DNA of 64,000 nucleotides from Aerococcus urinaeequi (GTDB lineage: Bacteria > Bacillota > Bacilli > Lactobacillales > Aerococcaceae): assembly GCF_001543205.1 (NCBI RefSeq), contig NZ_CP014162.1:868001-932000 (forward strand). The letters run 5' to 3'. Position numbers and translations under genes: made by a program. Positions 17,825 through 26,385 of this stretch are shown in pieces. The first letter of the stretch is position 1. Each line of letters opens with the position of its first letter. Below the pieces are notes generated by a model. It worked only from the letters and a program-made list of their open reading frames with translations. It did not search any database and had not been told where the DNA came from.

Positions 17825-18075
17825 CTGAAACACGCTGCATATCGTAAGATTTCAAAAGTAAATTTAATGTAAACCATGGAGCAACTTTCGGCTTACGACC
17901 TACTTTGTGGCAAAGGAATCATTTTAGACCACAAGTAAAGCTAAAATAGGTCAACAATTTTTACTTTGCAGGGTCAAGCGTCCATCCAGGTGCTAGTGCA
18001 TCGATTGTACTCTCTTCAGGAAAAATTGTTGCCGATGAAGTCATGCTGTATGATGGTATAAACTTCTCCTCATAA
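17825..18075 (+). pseudogene. Remnant of crtN-type carotenoid desaturase, C-terminal part
   Basis: A frame with stops at 17845 (TAA) and 17947 (TAG) encodes DFKSKFNVNHGATFGLRP then TLWQRNHFRPQVKLK, and after the TAG VNNFYFAGSSVHPGAS then ASIVLSSGKIVADEV, ending at TAA 18073. The order GATFGL, P..W/LQ, FRPQ, N.YF.G.S.HPGA, IVL.SGK is the C-terminal FAD-binding signature of CrtN/CrtI-type desaturases. About 80 of roughly 500 residues remain. This accounts for almost the whole 300-base gap between uvsE and the TspO-like gene. Confidence 0.75.
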
Positions 18076-18124
18076 TCAATTGTTGAAACATTACTATAGA
18101 AACTAAATTGAAAGGAAGATATTC

Positions 18125-18853
18125 ATGAAAAAATATACCCAATGGCCCGTAATTTATCTCATCGCATTTGCTGTAATGATCTTTCTGAATTACTGGTCTG
18201 CCACTAATGTTGGGATTGTCGCAAACCAAGACCCTGCACTTATTCAACCTGCCGGCTACGCTTTCTCCATTTGGGGAATCATCTACATACTCACTTTTAT
18301 TTGGATCATTCACTTATTCTTTAATCGTCAAAAAGCACAACAAGTAGTAGATAGATTAAGTTTTCTGCCTGTTATCAATTTCTTACTGAACGGTTTTTGG
18401 ATTATTGCATTTACCCAAGAATGGTTGCTTATTTCTACAATCATTATTGCTTTATTACTCATCAACTTAGTCAGCATATATACAAGATTATCGGATATAA
18501 ATAGCCGACACTGGCTTGATCGTTTACCATTCTCTATTTACTTTGCTTGGGTAACTGTTGCAACAATTGTCAATATCTTCACCTGGTTTATCGGTGCCGG
18601 CATTAATTCTTTCATTGGACTTTCCGAGTTATCTTGGACCAACATCATGCTAGTAGTAGCTAGTCTATTAATGGGTTACATCGCCTTTAGATATAAAGAC
18701 ATTGCCTTTCCATTAGTATTCATTTGGAGTTATGTAGCGATTGTAATAGAAAATCAGTTTAACGACATTTCTTTAGCGGTTATCCTTATCATCTGTATCA
18801 TTGCACAGTTAGCTAGTGCCAGTTTATTGATGAGACAGCACTTAAGCAAATAA
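18125..18853 (+). CDS. TspO/MBR-like tryptophan-rich sensory protein
   Basis: A 242-residue membrane protein with about six or seven transmembrane segments. The signature PAGYAFSIWGIIYILTF (about 38-55) and further Trp-rich helices resemble the TspO/MBR family, but it is about 80 residues longer than classical bacterial TspO. TspO proteins bind porphyrins and other hydrophobic ligands and in Rhodobacter repress carotenoid/photosynthesis genes. AAAGGAAG lies 7 bases before the ATG. It directly follows the crtN remnant on the same strand, so it may be a survivor of the same locus. Confidence 0.72.
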   Translation: MKKYTQWPVIYLIAFAVMIFLNYWSATNVGIVANQDPALIQPAGYAFSIWGIIYILTFIWIIHLFFNRQKAQQVVDRLSFLPVINFLLNGFWIIAFTQEWLLISTIIIALLLINLVSIYTRLSDINSRHWLDRLPFSIYFAWVTVATIVNIFTWFIGAGINSFIGLSELSWTNIMLVVASLLMGYIAFRYKDIAFPLVFIWSYVAIVIENQFNDISLAVILIICIIAQLASASLLMRQHLSK

Positions 18854-18862
18854 TCACCTAAA

Positions 18863-18896
18863 TAAAAAAGCTCCCTAAGTGCACGCTTAGAGAGCT
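18863..18896 (-). terminator. Minus-strand terminator downstream of the TspO-like gene
   Basis: Arms 18869-18879 and 18886-18896 pair (one mismatch) and are followed on the minus strand by a T-run. It lies too far from 19164 to be that gene's main terminator and may block antisense reading into the TspO-like gene. Confidence 0.5.
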
Positions 18897-18914
18897 GAGA
18901 CAAAAAGTATTCGC

Positions 18915-18947
18915 GGTTAGCAGATGGACCTGGCTAACCTTTTTTTG
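18915..18947 (+). terminator. Terminator of the TspO-like gene
   Basis: GGTTAGC (18915-18921) pairs with GCTAACC (18933-18939), followed by eight Ts. The rest of the gap to 19104 holds no coding frame or motif I recognise. Confidence 0.75.
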
Positions 18948-19103
18948 TGCATCCCAACAACAAACGATATACCTAGTATAAACCGGATGCAAGTAAAGCT
19001 AGGCATGATTAAATTGTAATTGCTAGCTAGGTGGATTTACAAGTGAAATATTTCACATTTACAATATATGCCGTTTTTATCACTTTCTCTACAAGGTTTT
19101 AAC

Positions 19104-19129
19104 GAAAAAAAGCACATTTCTGTGCTTTT
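19104..19129 (-). terminator. Terminator of the small membrane protein gene
   Basis: AAAAGCACA and TGTGCTTTT arms (9 bp, 4-base loop) with a T-run on the minus strand, 35 bp past the stop at 19164. Confidence 0.8.
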
Positions 19130-19163
19130 CATTTAATCATCTTAGAAAAAATATAGTCGCTTC

Positions 19164-19382
19164 CTAAAGACTAAAGGCCCAGTATAGAAAGACCAATCCT
19201 GTTATTACAGCAATAATCAAAAGAAAGATAATGATGTCCACGAAAGTATCCTTAGGATTATCACGAATCCGATCAGGTTGTTCTTTAAACCGCTCTCTTT
19301 GTCGTTGCCTAGCAGAAAGTTGTTCTAGGCGATTTCGGTCTCCATGTTTATCTTGCGCATTCATTTTTCTTCTATTAAACAT
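19164..19382 (-). CDS. Small single-pass membrane protein
   Basis: 72 residues: a hydrophilic, strongly charged N-terminal half (Arg/Gln/Asp-rich, about 1-48) and one C-terminal transmembrane helix (IIIFLLIIAVITGLVFLYWA). No family recognised. A purine-rich AGGCGGTGGGG precedes the ATG at 19382; an ATG six codons in is an alternative. It follows tsaD on the same strand after 83 bp and has its own terminator, so it may be the last gene of that operon or separate. Confidence 0.6.
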   Translation of the reverse strand: MFNRRKMNAQDKHGDRNRLEQLSARQRQRERFKEQPDRIRDNPKDTFVDIIIFLLIIAVITGLVFLYWAFSL

Positions 19383-19465
19383 TACCCCACCGCCTTCTCT
19401 TTCTCACTCGATTATAAATTGTATTCTATTATAAAGAAAACTTACCTCGCTTCAAAATATTCTAC

Positions 19466-20476
19466 CTATGATAAGCTCATACCTGGTTTAGCGTCTAAAG
19501 CTAAAGAAGCAAATTGCTGTGTTTGGTATAAAGACTCTGCTGCAGCACCTATCATCGCCGCATTGTCACCGCAAAGGCTTAATGGCGGGAACTGTAAGGT
19601 GACTGGACGATCTAATCCTTCAACTGCAGCGGTTAATTGGCTACGTAAACCCTTATTGGCTGCTACACCACCTGCAACTAGTAAGTGGTTTATTTCTGGA
19701 TATTGGTCTAAGGCAGAAATTGTCCGACCCACTAATTGATCAAGTGCTGCTGCTTGGAATGAAGCTGCTACATTGTTCATATCAAGCGTTTCATTCTTTT
19801 GTTTGGCATTATGCATATGGTTGATTACAGCAGACTTTAAGCCTGAAAAAGAAAAATCTAATGTATCTTCACCCTTCATAGCTCGCGGATATTGATAAAC
19901 ATCTTCCCCTTCATGAGCCATCTGGTCAATGATTTTCCCACCTGGATAAGGCACTCCGATGACACGGCCGATTTTATCGTAAGCTTCTCCTACAGCATCA
20001 TCACGCGTATCACCAATTGTTTCAAAATCATTTTCTCCGCGCATAATCACTAGTTCAGTATGACCACCGGATACAACTAATGCCAACAATGGATAATCCA
20101 TTGGCGCGATCAGTTGGTTAGCGTATATATGACCAGCCATATGATTAACCCCAATTAAAGGTTTTTGATGAGCAAAAGCCAAAGTTTTGGCTGCCGTAAC
20201 CCCGATTAATAACGAACCGACTAGTCCAGGTCCTTGGGTTACTGCGACAGCGTCCACATCTTCCCAAGTCGCGTTACCTTCAGTCATAGCTAGGTCGATG
20301 ATTTGGGTAATTTGTTCTACATGATGACGGCTAGCGATTTCAGGTACTACACCGCCAAACCGCATATGACTTTTAATTTGACTTGCGACAACATTAGACC
20401 GCATATCTGTCCCGTTCTGGACGATGGCAGCGGATGTTTCATCACAAGAAGATTCGATTGCTAGTATTGTTGCCAT
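19466..20476 (-). CDS. tsaD: tRNA N6-threonylcarbamoyladenosine synthase subunit TsaD
   Basis: A 336-residue ASKHA-fold metalloprotein that transfers threonylcarbamoyl from TC-AMP to A37 of ANN-decoding tRNAs. The N-terminus [16 protein letters not shown] and the metal-binding HMAGHIYA (His at about 111 and 115) are diagnostic, with VSGGHTEL and [12 protein letters not shown] later. The ATG has AAGGAG 10 bases upstream. It is the last of four tightly packed genes including tsaB, its complex partner. TsaE and TsaC are outside the window. Confidence 0.96.
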   Translation of the reverse strand: MATILAIESSCDETSAAIVQNGTDMRSNVVASQIKSHMRFGGVVPEIASRHHVEQITQIIDLAMTEGNATWEDVDAVAVTQGPGLVGSLLIGVTAAKTLAFAHQKPLIGVNHMAGHIYANQLIAPMDYPLLALVVSGGHTELVIMRGENDFETIGDTRDDAVGEAYDKIGRVIGVPYPGGKIIDQMAHEGEDVYQYPRAMKGEDTLDFSFSGLKSAVINHMHNAKQKNETLDMNNVAASFQAAALDQLVGRTISALDQYPEINHLLVAGGVAANKGLRSQLTAAVEGLDRPVTLQFPPLSLCGDNAAMIGAAAESLYQTQQFASLALDAKPGMSLS

Positions 20477-20504
20477 AGCAAAATGGCTCCTTTCAATTTG
20501 TTTT

Positions 20505-20999
20505 TCAGATTTTATCCACTAAATTTCGTTGATAAATAATAGCGTCGTCTAAGTCTACAGGATAATAGTTGGGACGACTAGCAATTTGTTTGAAGGCTAG
20601 TTTTTCGTATAGTTGTCGCGCAGCTTGATTACGACTGCGGACTTCAAGGGTCACTAGTTTACCTTTATTTTGGGCAAAATAAAGCAATGCCTCTTCAAGC
20701 AACCGGTAGCTAAGCCCTTGTCTACGGTAATCAGGCAATATGGCAATATTGAAGAGCTCTACCTCATCAAAAATTAATTGAAAATGCGCTAGTCCAACAA
20801 TTTCTAAGTTTGCTGGATCGCGCATAATAAAGAAATGATGGTATGGATTATTGAGACTGGCATCAATGGCATTTGCAGACCAAGATAAATCCGTTGAAAA
20901 GGCTTGGTGTAAGCTAGCATGGAGAACAGTAGCCATTTTGCCTACATCTTTAGGATCTTGAGTTTTAGCCCATTGATAGTCTAGATGGTCGATTTGCAC
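20505..20999 (-). CDS. rimI: GNAT acetyltransferase, RimI-like
   Basis: A 164-residue GNAT protein; the acetyl-CoA motif is [18 protein letters not shown] (R/Q-x-x-G-x-A-like), followed by [19 protein letters not shown]. RimI acetylates the N-terminus of ribosomal protein S18, and its gene commonly sits between tsaB and tsaD. The start is GTG at 20999, overlapping the previous stop region, with GAAGGGG about 8 bases upstream. Of the two adjacent GNAT genes this one is nearest tsaD; which is the true RimI is not certain. Confidence 0.8.
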   Translation of the reverse strand: MQIDHLDYQWAKTQDPKDVGKMATVLHASLHQAFSTDLSWSANAIDASLNNPYHHFFIMRDPANLEIVGLAHFQLIFDEVELFNIAILPDYRRQGLSYRLLEEALLYFAQNKGKLVTLEVRSRNQAARQLYEKLAFKQIASRPNYYPVDLDDAIIYQRNLVDKI

Positions 21000-21002
21000 G
21001 GG

Positions 21003-21626
21003 TTACACCCCTTCGACAATTTCGATTTGCTCGACATTAATTAGGGGCGCTAACCGCATTTCGAAAGCATCTTCGTCGTTGTCTGAGTAATAGTTCTCTT
21101 TAGTATCACTTTCGTAAAATCCAAAACGTTGATAAAAACGTTGTGCGCCATGGTTTGAGGCTCTGACTTCAAGGGACATAGCGTTGCGGTCCAGCTGTTT
21201 GGCACAGTCGATGGCCCGGTCCAGTAAGGCGGTCCCAATCCCGATTGATTGGTAATCTGGATTTACGACCAAGTTTGAAATATGGACATCCGTCCGGTCA
21301 CGGCGACAGCCAATAAAGCCTACTAATTCTTCACCTAAGAAGGCTTGAATGTAATAGGTGTTAGGATTTTGGGTCATATCATATAAGAAGTCACGTGCCG
21401 TCCAAGAAACGACTTGATGATAAGCGCGATATTCAATATCAACCATTTGATGAATCACTGTCGTATCTTGCACAACAAAAAAGATAGATTGTCCATCTGG
21501 CAAGGCGATTGATTGTTTGTCTAATGTTAAATCAGCTACTAGAGATTTTTTCATGGTAAATAACACCTGTCGATTAAAATTTTTGAAAAATGCTTTAATT
21601 TGTTCTCTCCACGTACGTGCCTTCAT
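21003..21626 (-). CDS. GNAT acetyltransferase, second RimI-like protein
   Basis: A 207-residue GNAT protein with the acetyl-CoA loop NPDYQSIGIGTALLDRA and the LEVRASNHGAQRFYQRFGF tail typical of RimI relatives. The N-terminal 30-50 residues are extra. The frame starts at an ATG at 21626 inside tsaB (32-base overlap); an ATG at 21554, after the tsaB stop and with AGGTG upstream, would give a 183-residue protein and is a real alternative. Two GNAT genes between tsaB and tsaD suggest a duplication or two protein substrates. Confidence 0.8.
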   Translation of the reverse strand: MKARTWREQIKAFFKNFNRQVLFTMKKSLVADLTLDKQSIALPDGQSIFFVVQDTTVIHQMVDIEYRAYHQVVSWTARDFLYDMTQNPNTYYIQAFLGEELVGFIGCRRDRTDVHISNLVVNPDYQSIGIGTALLDRAIDCAKQLDRNAMSLEVRASNHGAQRFYQRFGFYESDTKENYYSDNDEDAFEMRLAPLINVEQIEIVEGV

Positions 21627-22353
21627 CTGCCTTAGCCTCCTCAGGATTTTGAGCGACCCAGTTTTCTTCAGCTTCTGATAATTTTGCGTAATCCGGAATA
21701 AATGTCTCGACGTCCACTTGTTTCAGTGGTAGCGCGCCTAAATGTCCTGCATGTATTAAACCAAATTCATTTGGGAAAATGATTGCTCGGTCGCCAAATT
21801 GGGTTTCAATGTCTTGGCGGAAGGCTTCAATATCAGGGCTGACAAAATTCAGCGGTAAGCTTTGTAAGTCCGGATTGTCTTTTAAGTAGGTCTCAACTTG
21901 GTCTAAAAACTGGATAAATTGGCCGTGTGATGTTGTGAATAGTGGCGTAAAACGGTTGCCTTCTCTAAGGTAAACAGTCGCAAAAGCCGTCTTTCTCCTG
22001 GCATCGATGAATGGGACGATTAAAGCTGGGCCACTTATTGCTTGCACGTTGCCCGCTAACGCCATCAAGGTTGGTAAGGTAAACAAGGGAATGTTTAGCG
22101 TGTTGGCCATGGTTTTGGCTGCTGTTACCCCAATCCGCAATCCTGTATAAGAGCCCGGTCCCTCTGTAACAACAATGCCTTCAAGGTCACTTGGTTGCCA
22201 ACCGATTAATTTGAACATACTGTCAATTAAGGGAAGCAACTGGGTTGAATGTTTAATTTTGGTATTGGTGGTCGTTTCTGTCACAACCTGGTCCCCATCA
22301 CGTAGGGCGACACTAAGAGCTTGAGTTGATGTATCAATTGCTAAAGTTTTCAT
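21595..22353 (-). CDS. tsaB: tRNA threonylcarbamoyladenosine biosynthesis protein TsaB
   Basis: A 252-residue ASKHA-fold protein, partner of TsaD in t6A37 synthesis. The opening MKTLAIDTSTQALSVAL and the segment [20 protein letters not shown] are diagnostic. It lacks the TsaD metal histidines, as expected. It is the first gene of the tsaB-GNAT-GNAT-tsaD set; AAGGTGG lies upstream of the ATG. Its upstream region carries a mosaic repeat copy between a likely promoter and the gene, giving a roughly 200-base structured leader. Confidence 0.94.
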   Translation of the reverse strand: MKTLAIDTSTQALSVALRDGDQVVTETTTNTKIKHSTQLLPLIDSMFKLIGWQPSDLEGIVVTEGPGSYTGLRIGVTAAKTMANTLNIPLFTLPTLMALAGNVQAISGPALIVPFIDARRKTAFATVYLREGNRFTPLFTTSHGQFIQFLDQVETYLKDNPDLQSLPLNFVSPDIEAFRQDIETQFGDRAIIFPNEFGLIHAGHLGALPLKQVDVETFIPDYAKLSEAEENWVAQNPEEAKADEGTYVERTN

Positions 22354-22400
22354 AAAACCACCTTATCTAGACTAAGTACGACATAGACCAATTCAATGAT

Positions 22401-22557
22401 AGGACTCGCACCTTTTTTAACGTCGGGTCTCGCACCCTTTTTAGTTGAGCTCGCCAGGGCAGACAGGTGTCCGCTTCAGAATAGTTTGTTTCACACTTTG
22501 TGTGATACGGCACTATTCTTCCATCGTCTCCTGTCTAAACGCCCTGTCTCACATCCT
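22401..22557 (-). repeat. Mosaic stem-loop intergenic repeat, copy 3 (tsaB leader)
   Basis: Read on the minus strand it starts AGGATGTGAGAC and GGCGTTTAGACAGG, then TGGAAG, a stem GAATAGT/ACTATTC with an inner TCACAC/GTGTGA hairpin, CTGAAGCGGAC, and the tail GGGTGCGAGACCCGACG and GGTGCGAGTCC. CAGGGC...AGACAGG near the start can pair with CCTGTCTGCCCTG after the stem, closing a long outer helix. An extended -10 (TGATATACT, 22573-22565) lies just upstream, so the copy is probably transcribed as the tsaB 5' leader. Confidence 0.7.
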
Positions 22558-22592
22558 TTTTCTTAGTATATCAAATTCTACCTTTTAAATGT

Positions 22593-22645
22593 AAAAACAA
22601 TTGATGTTCTTATAGGTTTTGTCCTATTTGTTCATCAATTGTTTT
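22593..22645 (-). terminator. Terminator of the GPH symporter gene
   Basis: Arms 22594-22606 and 22633-22645 (13 bp) enclose a 26-base loop; the minus-strand 3' flank is T-rich. It separates the symporter from the tsaB promoter. Confidence 0.7.
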
Positions 22646-22667
22646 CTTTGATATTCATATGTTCGAC

Positions 22668-24101
22668 CTAGCCATTATCAATTGTATGGCCTAAATCTTT
22701 TTGCATTTTATGATAGTCTTCTTTTGAGATGTTAAATACTAATAAGTACGCAATAAATACCAATCCAAAGCCAAATAAAGGGAACAGGATTGACATGTTG
22801 TAGATTGCACTCACATTTGATGCGGTCCAAGTTGTTGCATTATTCAACTCTAATGAAGGTGCTGAGAATGCAATTAATAATGGTACGGCTGCAGATGAGA
22901 ATGCTGTACCGATTTTACGACAAAAGATATATGAAGAATATAACGATCCGTCTGAACGGAAGCCTTGTTTCCATTCATTGTAGTCAATTGCATCTGAAAT
23001 CATTGCCCATGATAATAATTGGAAACCGAATGTAAACATATTCGCTAAGGCCATTAAAGCAATCCAAATATATACATTTTCTACTGGGAATAATAACATT
23101 ATGCCGTAAATGACCAAACTAGCAATCAATGGCACAATGATCACTTGGCGTTTACCAAATTTACGAACTAGTGGTGTAATCAATAAAACACCGATTGCCA
23201 AAGGAGCGATTTCAATTAAAGTAAACCAAGAGAATAATGCCCCATCGTTATATTTCACTTGTAAAGTCATCTGGTGTAATTGTGATGCAGAGTAGATAAA
23301 TATCGTTTGAGCGGTACCAGCAATAATCTGTGCAATTAGGGCGCGGTTTGAGAATAATGTTTTGAACGTTTTGAAGATTGACGGTTGGTTTTTGATTTGT
23401 TCCATATCTGGCTGTACACGTTCTTCTACATTTGAATATAACAAGAAGAATGAGATTAAAGCGACAACCCCTAAACCTAACATTACTGGGAACATTAATT
23501 GCCCTTGGAATTGTGATACGACTTGACCGTCGACTACTTTATTTTGATATACGATTAACGGAATAATCGCTACTGGTAATTTGGCAACCCCAGCACCAAT
23601 TGAACGTGCTGTAGAAAGCTTTGTACGACCTTCAGATGAGTCAGTTACTACTGAGTTTAAAGTACCATAAGGGATATTTACTAAAGTATAAGCAAAGTCC
23701 CAAGCCACATAAGAAATGGCACAGACAGCTAACTGCACACCATAGCCCATTGATGAGGTATCAAAGTATATAAAGGCTGAAATGATGGCTAGCAATGGAC
23801 CCCCAACTAAAATGAATGGTTTATATCGGTTACCTTTATAAGGTTTAATCCGGTCAGAGAAATAGCCAACCAATGGATCATTCACAGCATCAAATACACG
23901 TGTCAGAATCATTAAGGCGGCAAAGTGTGTCGCTTCGATTCCAATGTAAGATACATAGAAAATTGTAAGGTAGTAAGTTACAACAGAATAACTTAGATTA
24001 CAACCAAAGTCTCCAAAGAAGTAACCGATAATGTCACGGAAGCCAAATGGGCGCTTATCAGTTGCATCCATCGTCGCCGAATTTTCGTACGAGTTGCTCA
24101 T
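22668..24101 (-). CDS. GPH-family sugar:cation symporter
   Basis: A 477-residue protein with about 12 transmembrane segments. The N-terminal block (FGFRDIIGYFFGDFGCNLSY) and DAVNDPLVGYFSDR match the glycoside-pentoside-hexuronide (MelB/XylP/UidB) family of Na+ or H+ sugar symporters. It has no C-terminal EIIA-like domain, unlike LacS. AGGAGG lies 6 bases before the ATG. It stands alone: no glycosidase is adjacent, so the substrate (a glycoside, pentoside or glucuronide) cannot be inferred. Confidence 0.86.
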   Translation of the reverse strand: MSNSYENSATMDATDKRPFGFRDIIGYFFGDFGCNLSYSVVTYYLTIFYVSYIGIEATHFAALMILTRVFDAVNDPLVGYFSDRIKPYKGNRYKPFILVGGPLLAIISAFIYFDTSSMGYGVQLAVCAISYVAWDFAYTLVNIPYGTLNSVVTDSSEGRTKLSTARSIGAGVAKLPVAIIPLIVYQNKVVDGQVVSQFQGQLMFPVMLGLGVVALISFFLLYSNVEERVQPDMEQIKNQPSIFKTFKTLFSNRALIAQIIAGTAQTIFIYSASQLHQMTLQVKYNDGALFSWFTLIEIAPLAIGVLLITPLVRKFGKRQVIIVPLIASLVIYGIMLLFPVENVYIWIALMALANMFTFGFQLLSWAMISDAIDYNEWKQGFRSDGSLYSSYIFCRKIGTAFSSAAVPLLIAFSAPSLELNNATTWTASNVSAIYNMSILFPLFGFGLVFIAYLLVFNISKEDYHKMQKDLGHTIDNG

Positions 24102-24414
24102 TCTATTCCTCCTGTGTTTGCGAAATTTATCTTCTTCCCATTGTTACAAGGCTATTTTAACAAATAAATTTAAAGATTTTGTCGAATATTGCAACTTTAC
24201 ATAATCTTCACAAGAAACTAATATATATAATAAAGCATATGGTTTGAGAATTATTTTATCTGTTTGAACATACGCTTATGAAACTCAAAGAAAAGATTTA
24301 TTGTTAAGCAATACAAACTTATTATTTGTCGAAGTTATAGAAGTTTCACATCACAGGAAAATAATGATTTTAAATACGTAATATGGCCTTTTATTATGTC
24401 TATTATTCCATGAA

Positions 24415-24560
24415 TTGCCGCGGCTGAAACTACCTAGCATGCCTTCGTGGGGAAAGAGGATGGTTTGACGTATGTCATTCTGTTTGGTGATTACGCCTTA
24501 CAGAGTGTATAGCCAGCCAAGCCCTTAGACCAAGGCTAAGGGCGGTCCCATAGCAAAGTC
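24415..24560. other. GC-richer non-coding segment of unknown nature
   Basis: Within the 700-base gap between the symporter and the VOC gene, this stretch is clearly GC-richer than its AT-rich flanks, with stops in the frames I checked. It holds a perfect 8-bp hairpin, GCCCTTAG/CTAAGGGC (24520s-24543), and other short complementary words. No promoter, terminator or riboswitch class was recognised. It may be a structured RNA or a remnant of a mobile element. The remaining parts of the gap (24102-24414 and 24561-24676) are AT-rich with no recognised feature. Confidence 0.35.
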
Positions 24561-24676
24561 GAGGGCTGTTGAAATACTAAAATACAAGTAACAATCTAAG
24601 AATTCTGAAACAATGATAAGCAACGAAAGCCAGTCAAATGTTCTTGAAGTTATCATATAAACGACCTATTCCTTAC

Positions 24677-24729
24677 TTGATTCGAATTCGAAAGGATGAT
24701 ATACTCAATTTGTAAATTAATTCGAATTA
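24677..24729 (+). promoter_or_regulatory. Promoter with two MhqR-like palindromes
   Basis: TTGATT (24677-24682) and TATACT (24700-24705, extended TGA) are 17 bp apart. A perfect 12-bp palindrome, TTCGAATTCGAA (24681-24692), overlaps the -35 and a second, TAATTCGAATTA (24718-24729), covers the start region. The MarR-type repressor MhqR of B. subtilis binds a CTCGAATTCGAG-like palindrome before the mhq genes, which are homologues of those following here. Confidence 0.7.
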
Positions 24730-24803
24730 GAAATAACAACCTAAAAATGATTATTGATTTTTACATTGCTAATCCAAAACCCTACTTTCAAGGAGGATTT
24801 CCT

Positions 24804-25730
24804 TTGACTGAAATTATTGAGAAATTGCACCATATCACCGCTATTGTTGGTGCTCCTAACCAAGTTTTTAAATTTTACCGTGACATCCTGGGTCTTCGTT
24901 TAGTCAAGAAAACCCTAAATTACGACGACCCTTACACTTACCATTTATATTTCGGTAACAATGAAGCTGACGGCGGGACCATCATTACCTTCTTCCCTTG
25001 GGAAAATAACCACCTTGGTCAATTGGGTGACGGTCAAGTGGCGACCACTTCTTTTGCTATTCCAGCTGGCAGTTTAGATTTCTGGGCTAACCGCTTGGAA
25101 GCCAAAGGCATTCAATTTTCCCGCGGTAGCCGTTTTGACAATGAAACAATTCTCGTCAAAGATTTCCATAATTTAAATATTGAGCTGGTTGAAAAGGATT
25201 GGGGTAAGGCCAATACTTACGCAGTCGACGACATTACGCCTGAAACAGCTATTCAAGGTTTTGCTGGTGCGGTTTTATATAGTCACCGCCCTGACCATAC
25301 GGTTGAATTGTTCGACCAAGTTTTCGGTTGGCATAAGGTGGGCGAGGACAGCCAATATATTCGTCTACAAGCACCTGGTGAACGGAAGGAATGGCTAGAT
25401 ATTCGAAAAACCGCTGATTCTTTTGGTAAAATGGCTATCGGTACAGTTCACCACATCGCCTTTGAAGTGGCGGACGAAGAGGCCTTAAACTATTGGCTAG
25501 AAGTGGCCCAACAACGTGGTTACCACACTAGCGATATCAAGAACCGTGACTATTTCAAATCCTTATACTTCCGCGAGCGCGGCGGCATTTTGATTGAATT
25601 AGCGACTGCTGGCCCAGGTTTTACTTGGAACGAGACGTTTGAAGAACTTGGTAGCCAATTATTCTACCCAGCCAAACATGAAGCGATTATCGACCAAATT
25701 AAAGCCAACTTGACACCCCTAGATTTCTAA
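24804..25730 (+). CDS. MhqO-like ring-cleaving dioxygenase (two VOC domains)
   Basis: A 308-residue vicinal-oxygen-chelate protein with two glyoxalase-fold domains, like B. subtilis MhqO and MhqA, which act in hydroquinone/quinone detoxification. Metal-ligand motifs: LHHITAIVG at the N-terminus, VHHIAFEVAD in the second domain and the Glu of GGILIELATAGPGF. I chose TTG at 24804, 6 bases after AAGGAGG; the frame extends to 24696 but its extra residues overlap the operator and start region. It is co-transcribed with the hydrolase and DUF896 genes. Confidence 0.82.
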   Translation: MTEIIEKLHHITAIVGAPNQVFKFYRDILGLRLVKKTLNYDDPYTYHLYFGNNEADGGTIITFFPWENNHLGQLGDGQVATTSFAIPAGSLDFWANRLEAKGIQFSRGSRFDNETILVKDFHNLNIELVEKDWGKANTYAVDDITPETAIQGFAGAVLYSHRPDHTVELFDQVFGWHKVGEDSQYIRLQAPGERKEWLDIRKTADSFGKMAIGTVHHIAFEVADEEALNYWLEVAQQRGYHTSDIKNRDYFKSLYFRERGGILIELATAGPGFTWNETFEELGSQLFYPAKHEAIIDQIKANLTPLDF

Positions 25731-25744
25731 AAAGGAGTTCATCT

Positions 25745-26362
25745 ATGAGTTACGAATATATTTATCAAGCAGCAGAAAACCAAGCTGAAGCCAACACCCT
25801 ACTACTTTTACACGGTACAGGCGGAACTGAGCACGATCTACTAGACATTGTCCAATTTATCGATCCCAATGCCAACATCCTATCATTGCGCGGTAACGAG
25901 CCTGAAGGACCCATGAATCGTTTCTTCAAACGCCACGGTGAAGGCAACTTAGACATCGAAAACTTGAAATACCATGCCAAAGACCTGTATAATTTCATAG
26001 GAGCCTTGGCAACGGAAAAAGGGTTCGATCCAGCTAAAGTAGTGCCAATTGGTTATTCAAATGGCGCAAATATTGCTGGCGGTGTTTTATACCTATTTGA
26101 CAACCCTTTTAAGGGCGCGATCTTACTCCACCCTATGGTACCATTTAGAGATGGAACTATGCCCAACTTGACGCACACACCTGTCTTTATTGGTGCTGGT
26201 TTCAACGACCCAATCTGTGCGCCAAGCGAAAGTGAAGAACTTAAAACCAGCCTAGAATCGGCTGGTAGCCCAGTTACCCTTCATTGGGAAAACTACGGCC
26301 ATTCCTTATCTATGCCTGAATTACAAGCAGCGAAAGGATGGTACGCTACCGCTGTTGGCTAA
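25745..26362 (+). CDS. MhqD-like carboxylesterase/phospholipase family hydrolase
   Basis: A 205-residue alpha/beta hydrolase of the carboxylesterase/phospholipase family. The oxyanion region is LLLHGTGGTEHDL, the nucleophile GYSNGAN, the acid Asp in GAGFNDPI and the base His in NYGHSL. B. subtilis MhqD is co-induced with MhqO by quinones, and the same order is seen here. AAGGAG lies 8 bases before the ATG; the gap to the dioxygenase gene is 14 bases. Confidence 0.85.
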   Translation: MSYEYIYQAAENQAEANTLLLLHGTGGTEHDLLDIVQFIDPNANILSLRGNEPEGPMNRFFKRHGEGNLDIENLKYHAKDLYNFIGALATEKGFDPAKVVPIGYSNGANIAGGVLYLFDNPFKGAILLHPMVPFRDGTMPNLTHTPVFIGAGFNDPICAPSESEELKTSLESAGSPVTLHWENYGHSLSMPELQAAKGWYATAVG

Positions 26363-26385
26363 TACAAAAAAAGGAATGATAATCA

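Noticed and set aside
18041-18313. 90-codon minus-strand ORF
   Set aside because: Antisense to the crtN remnant and TspO-like gene, no ribosome site, no recognisable product.
24696-24803. N-terminal extension of the MhqO-like protein
   Set aside because: It covers the second operator and the likely transcription start; AAGGAGG with TTG at 24804 fits the family start.
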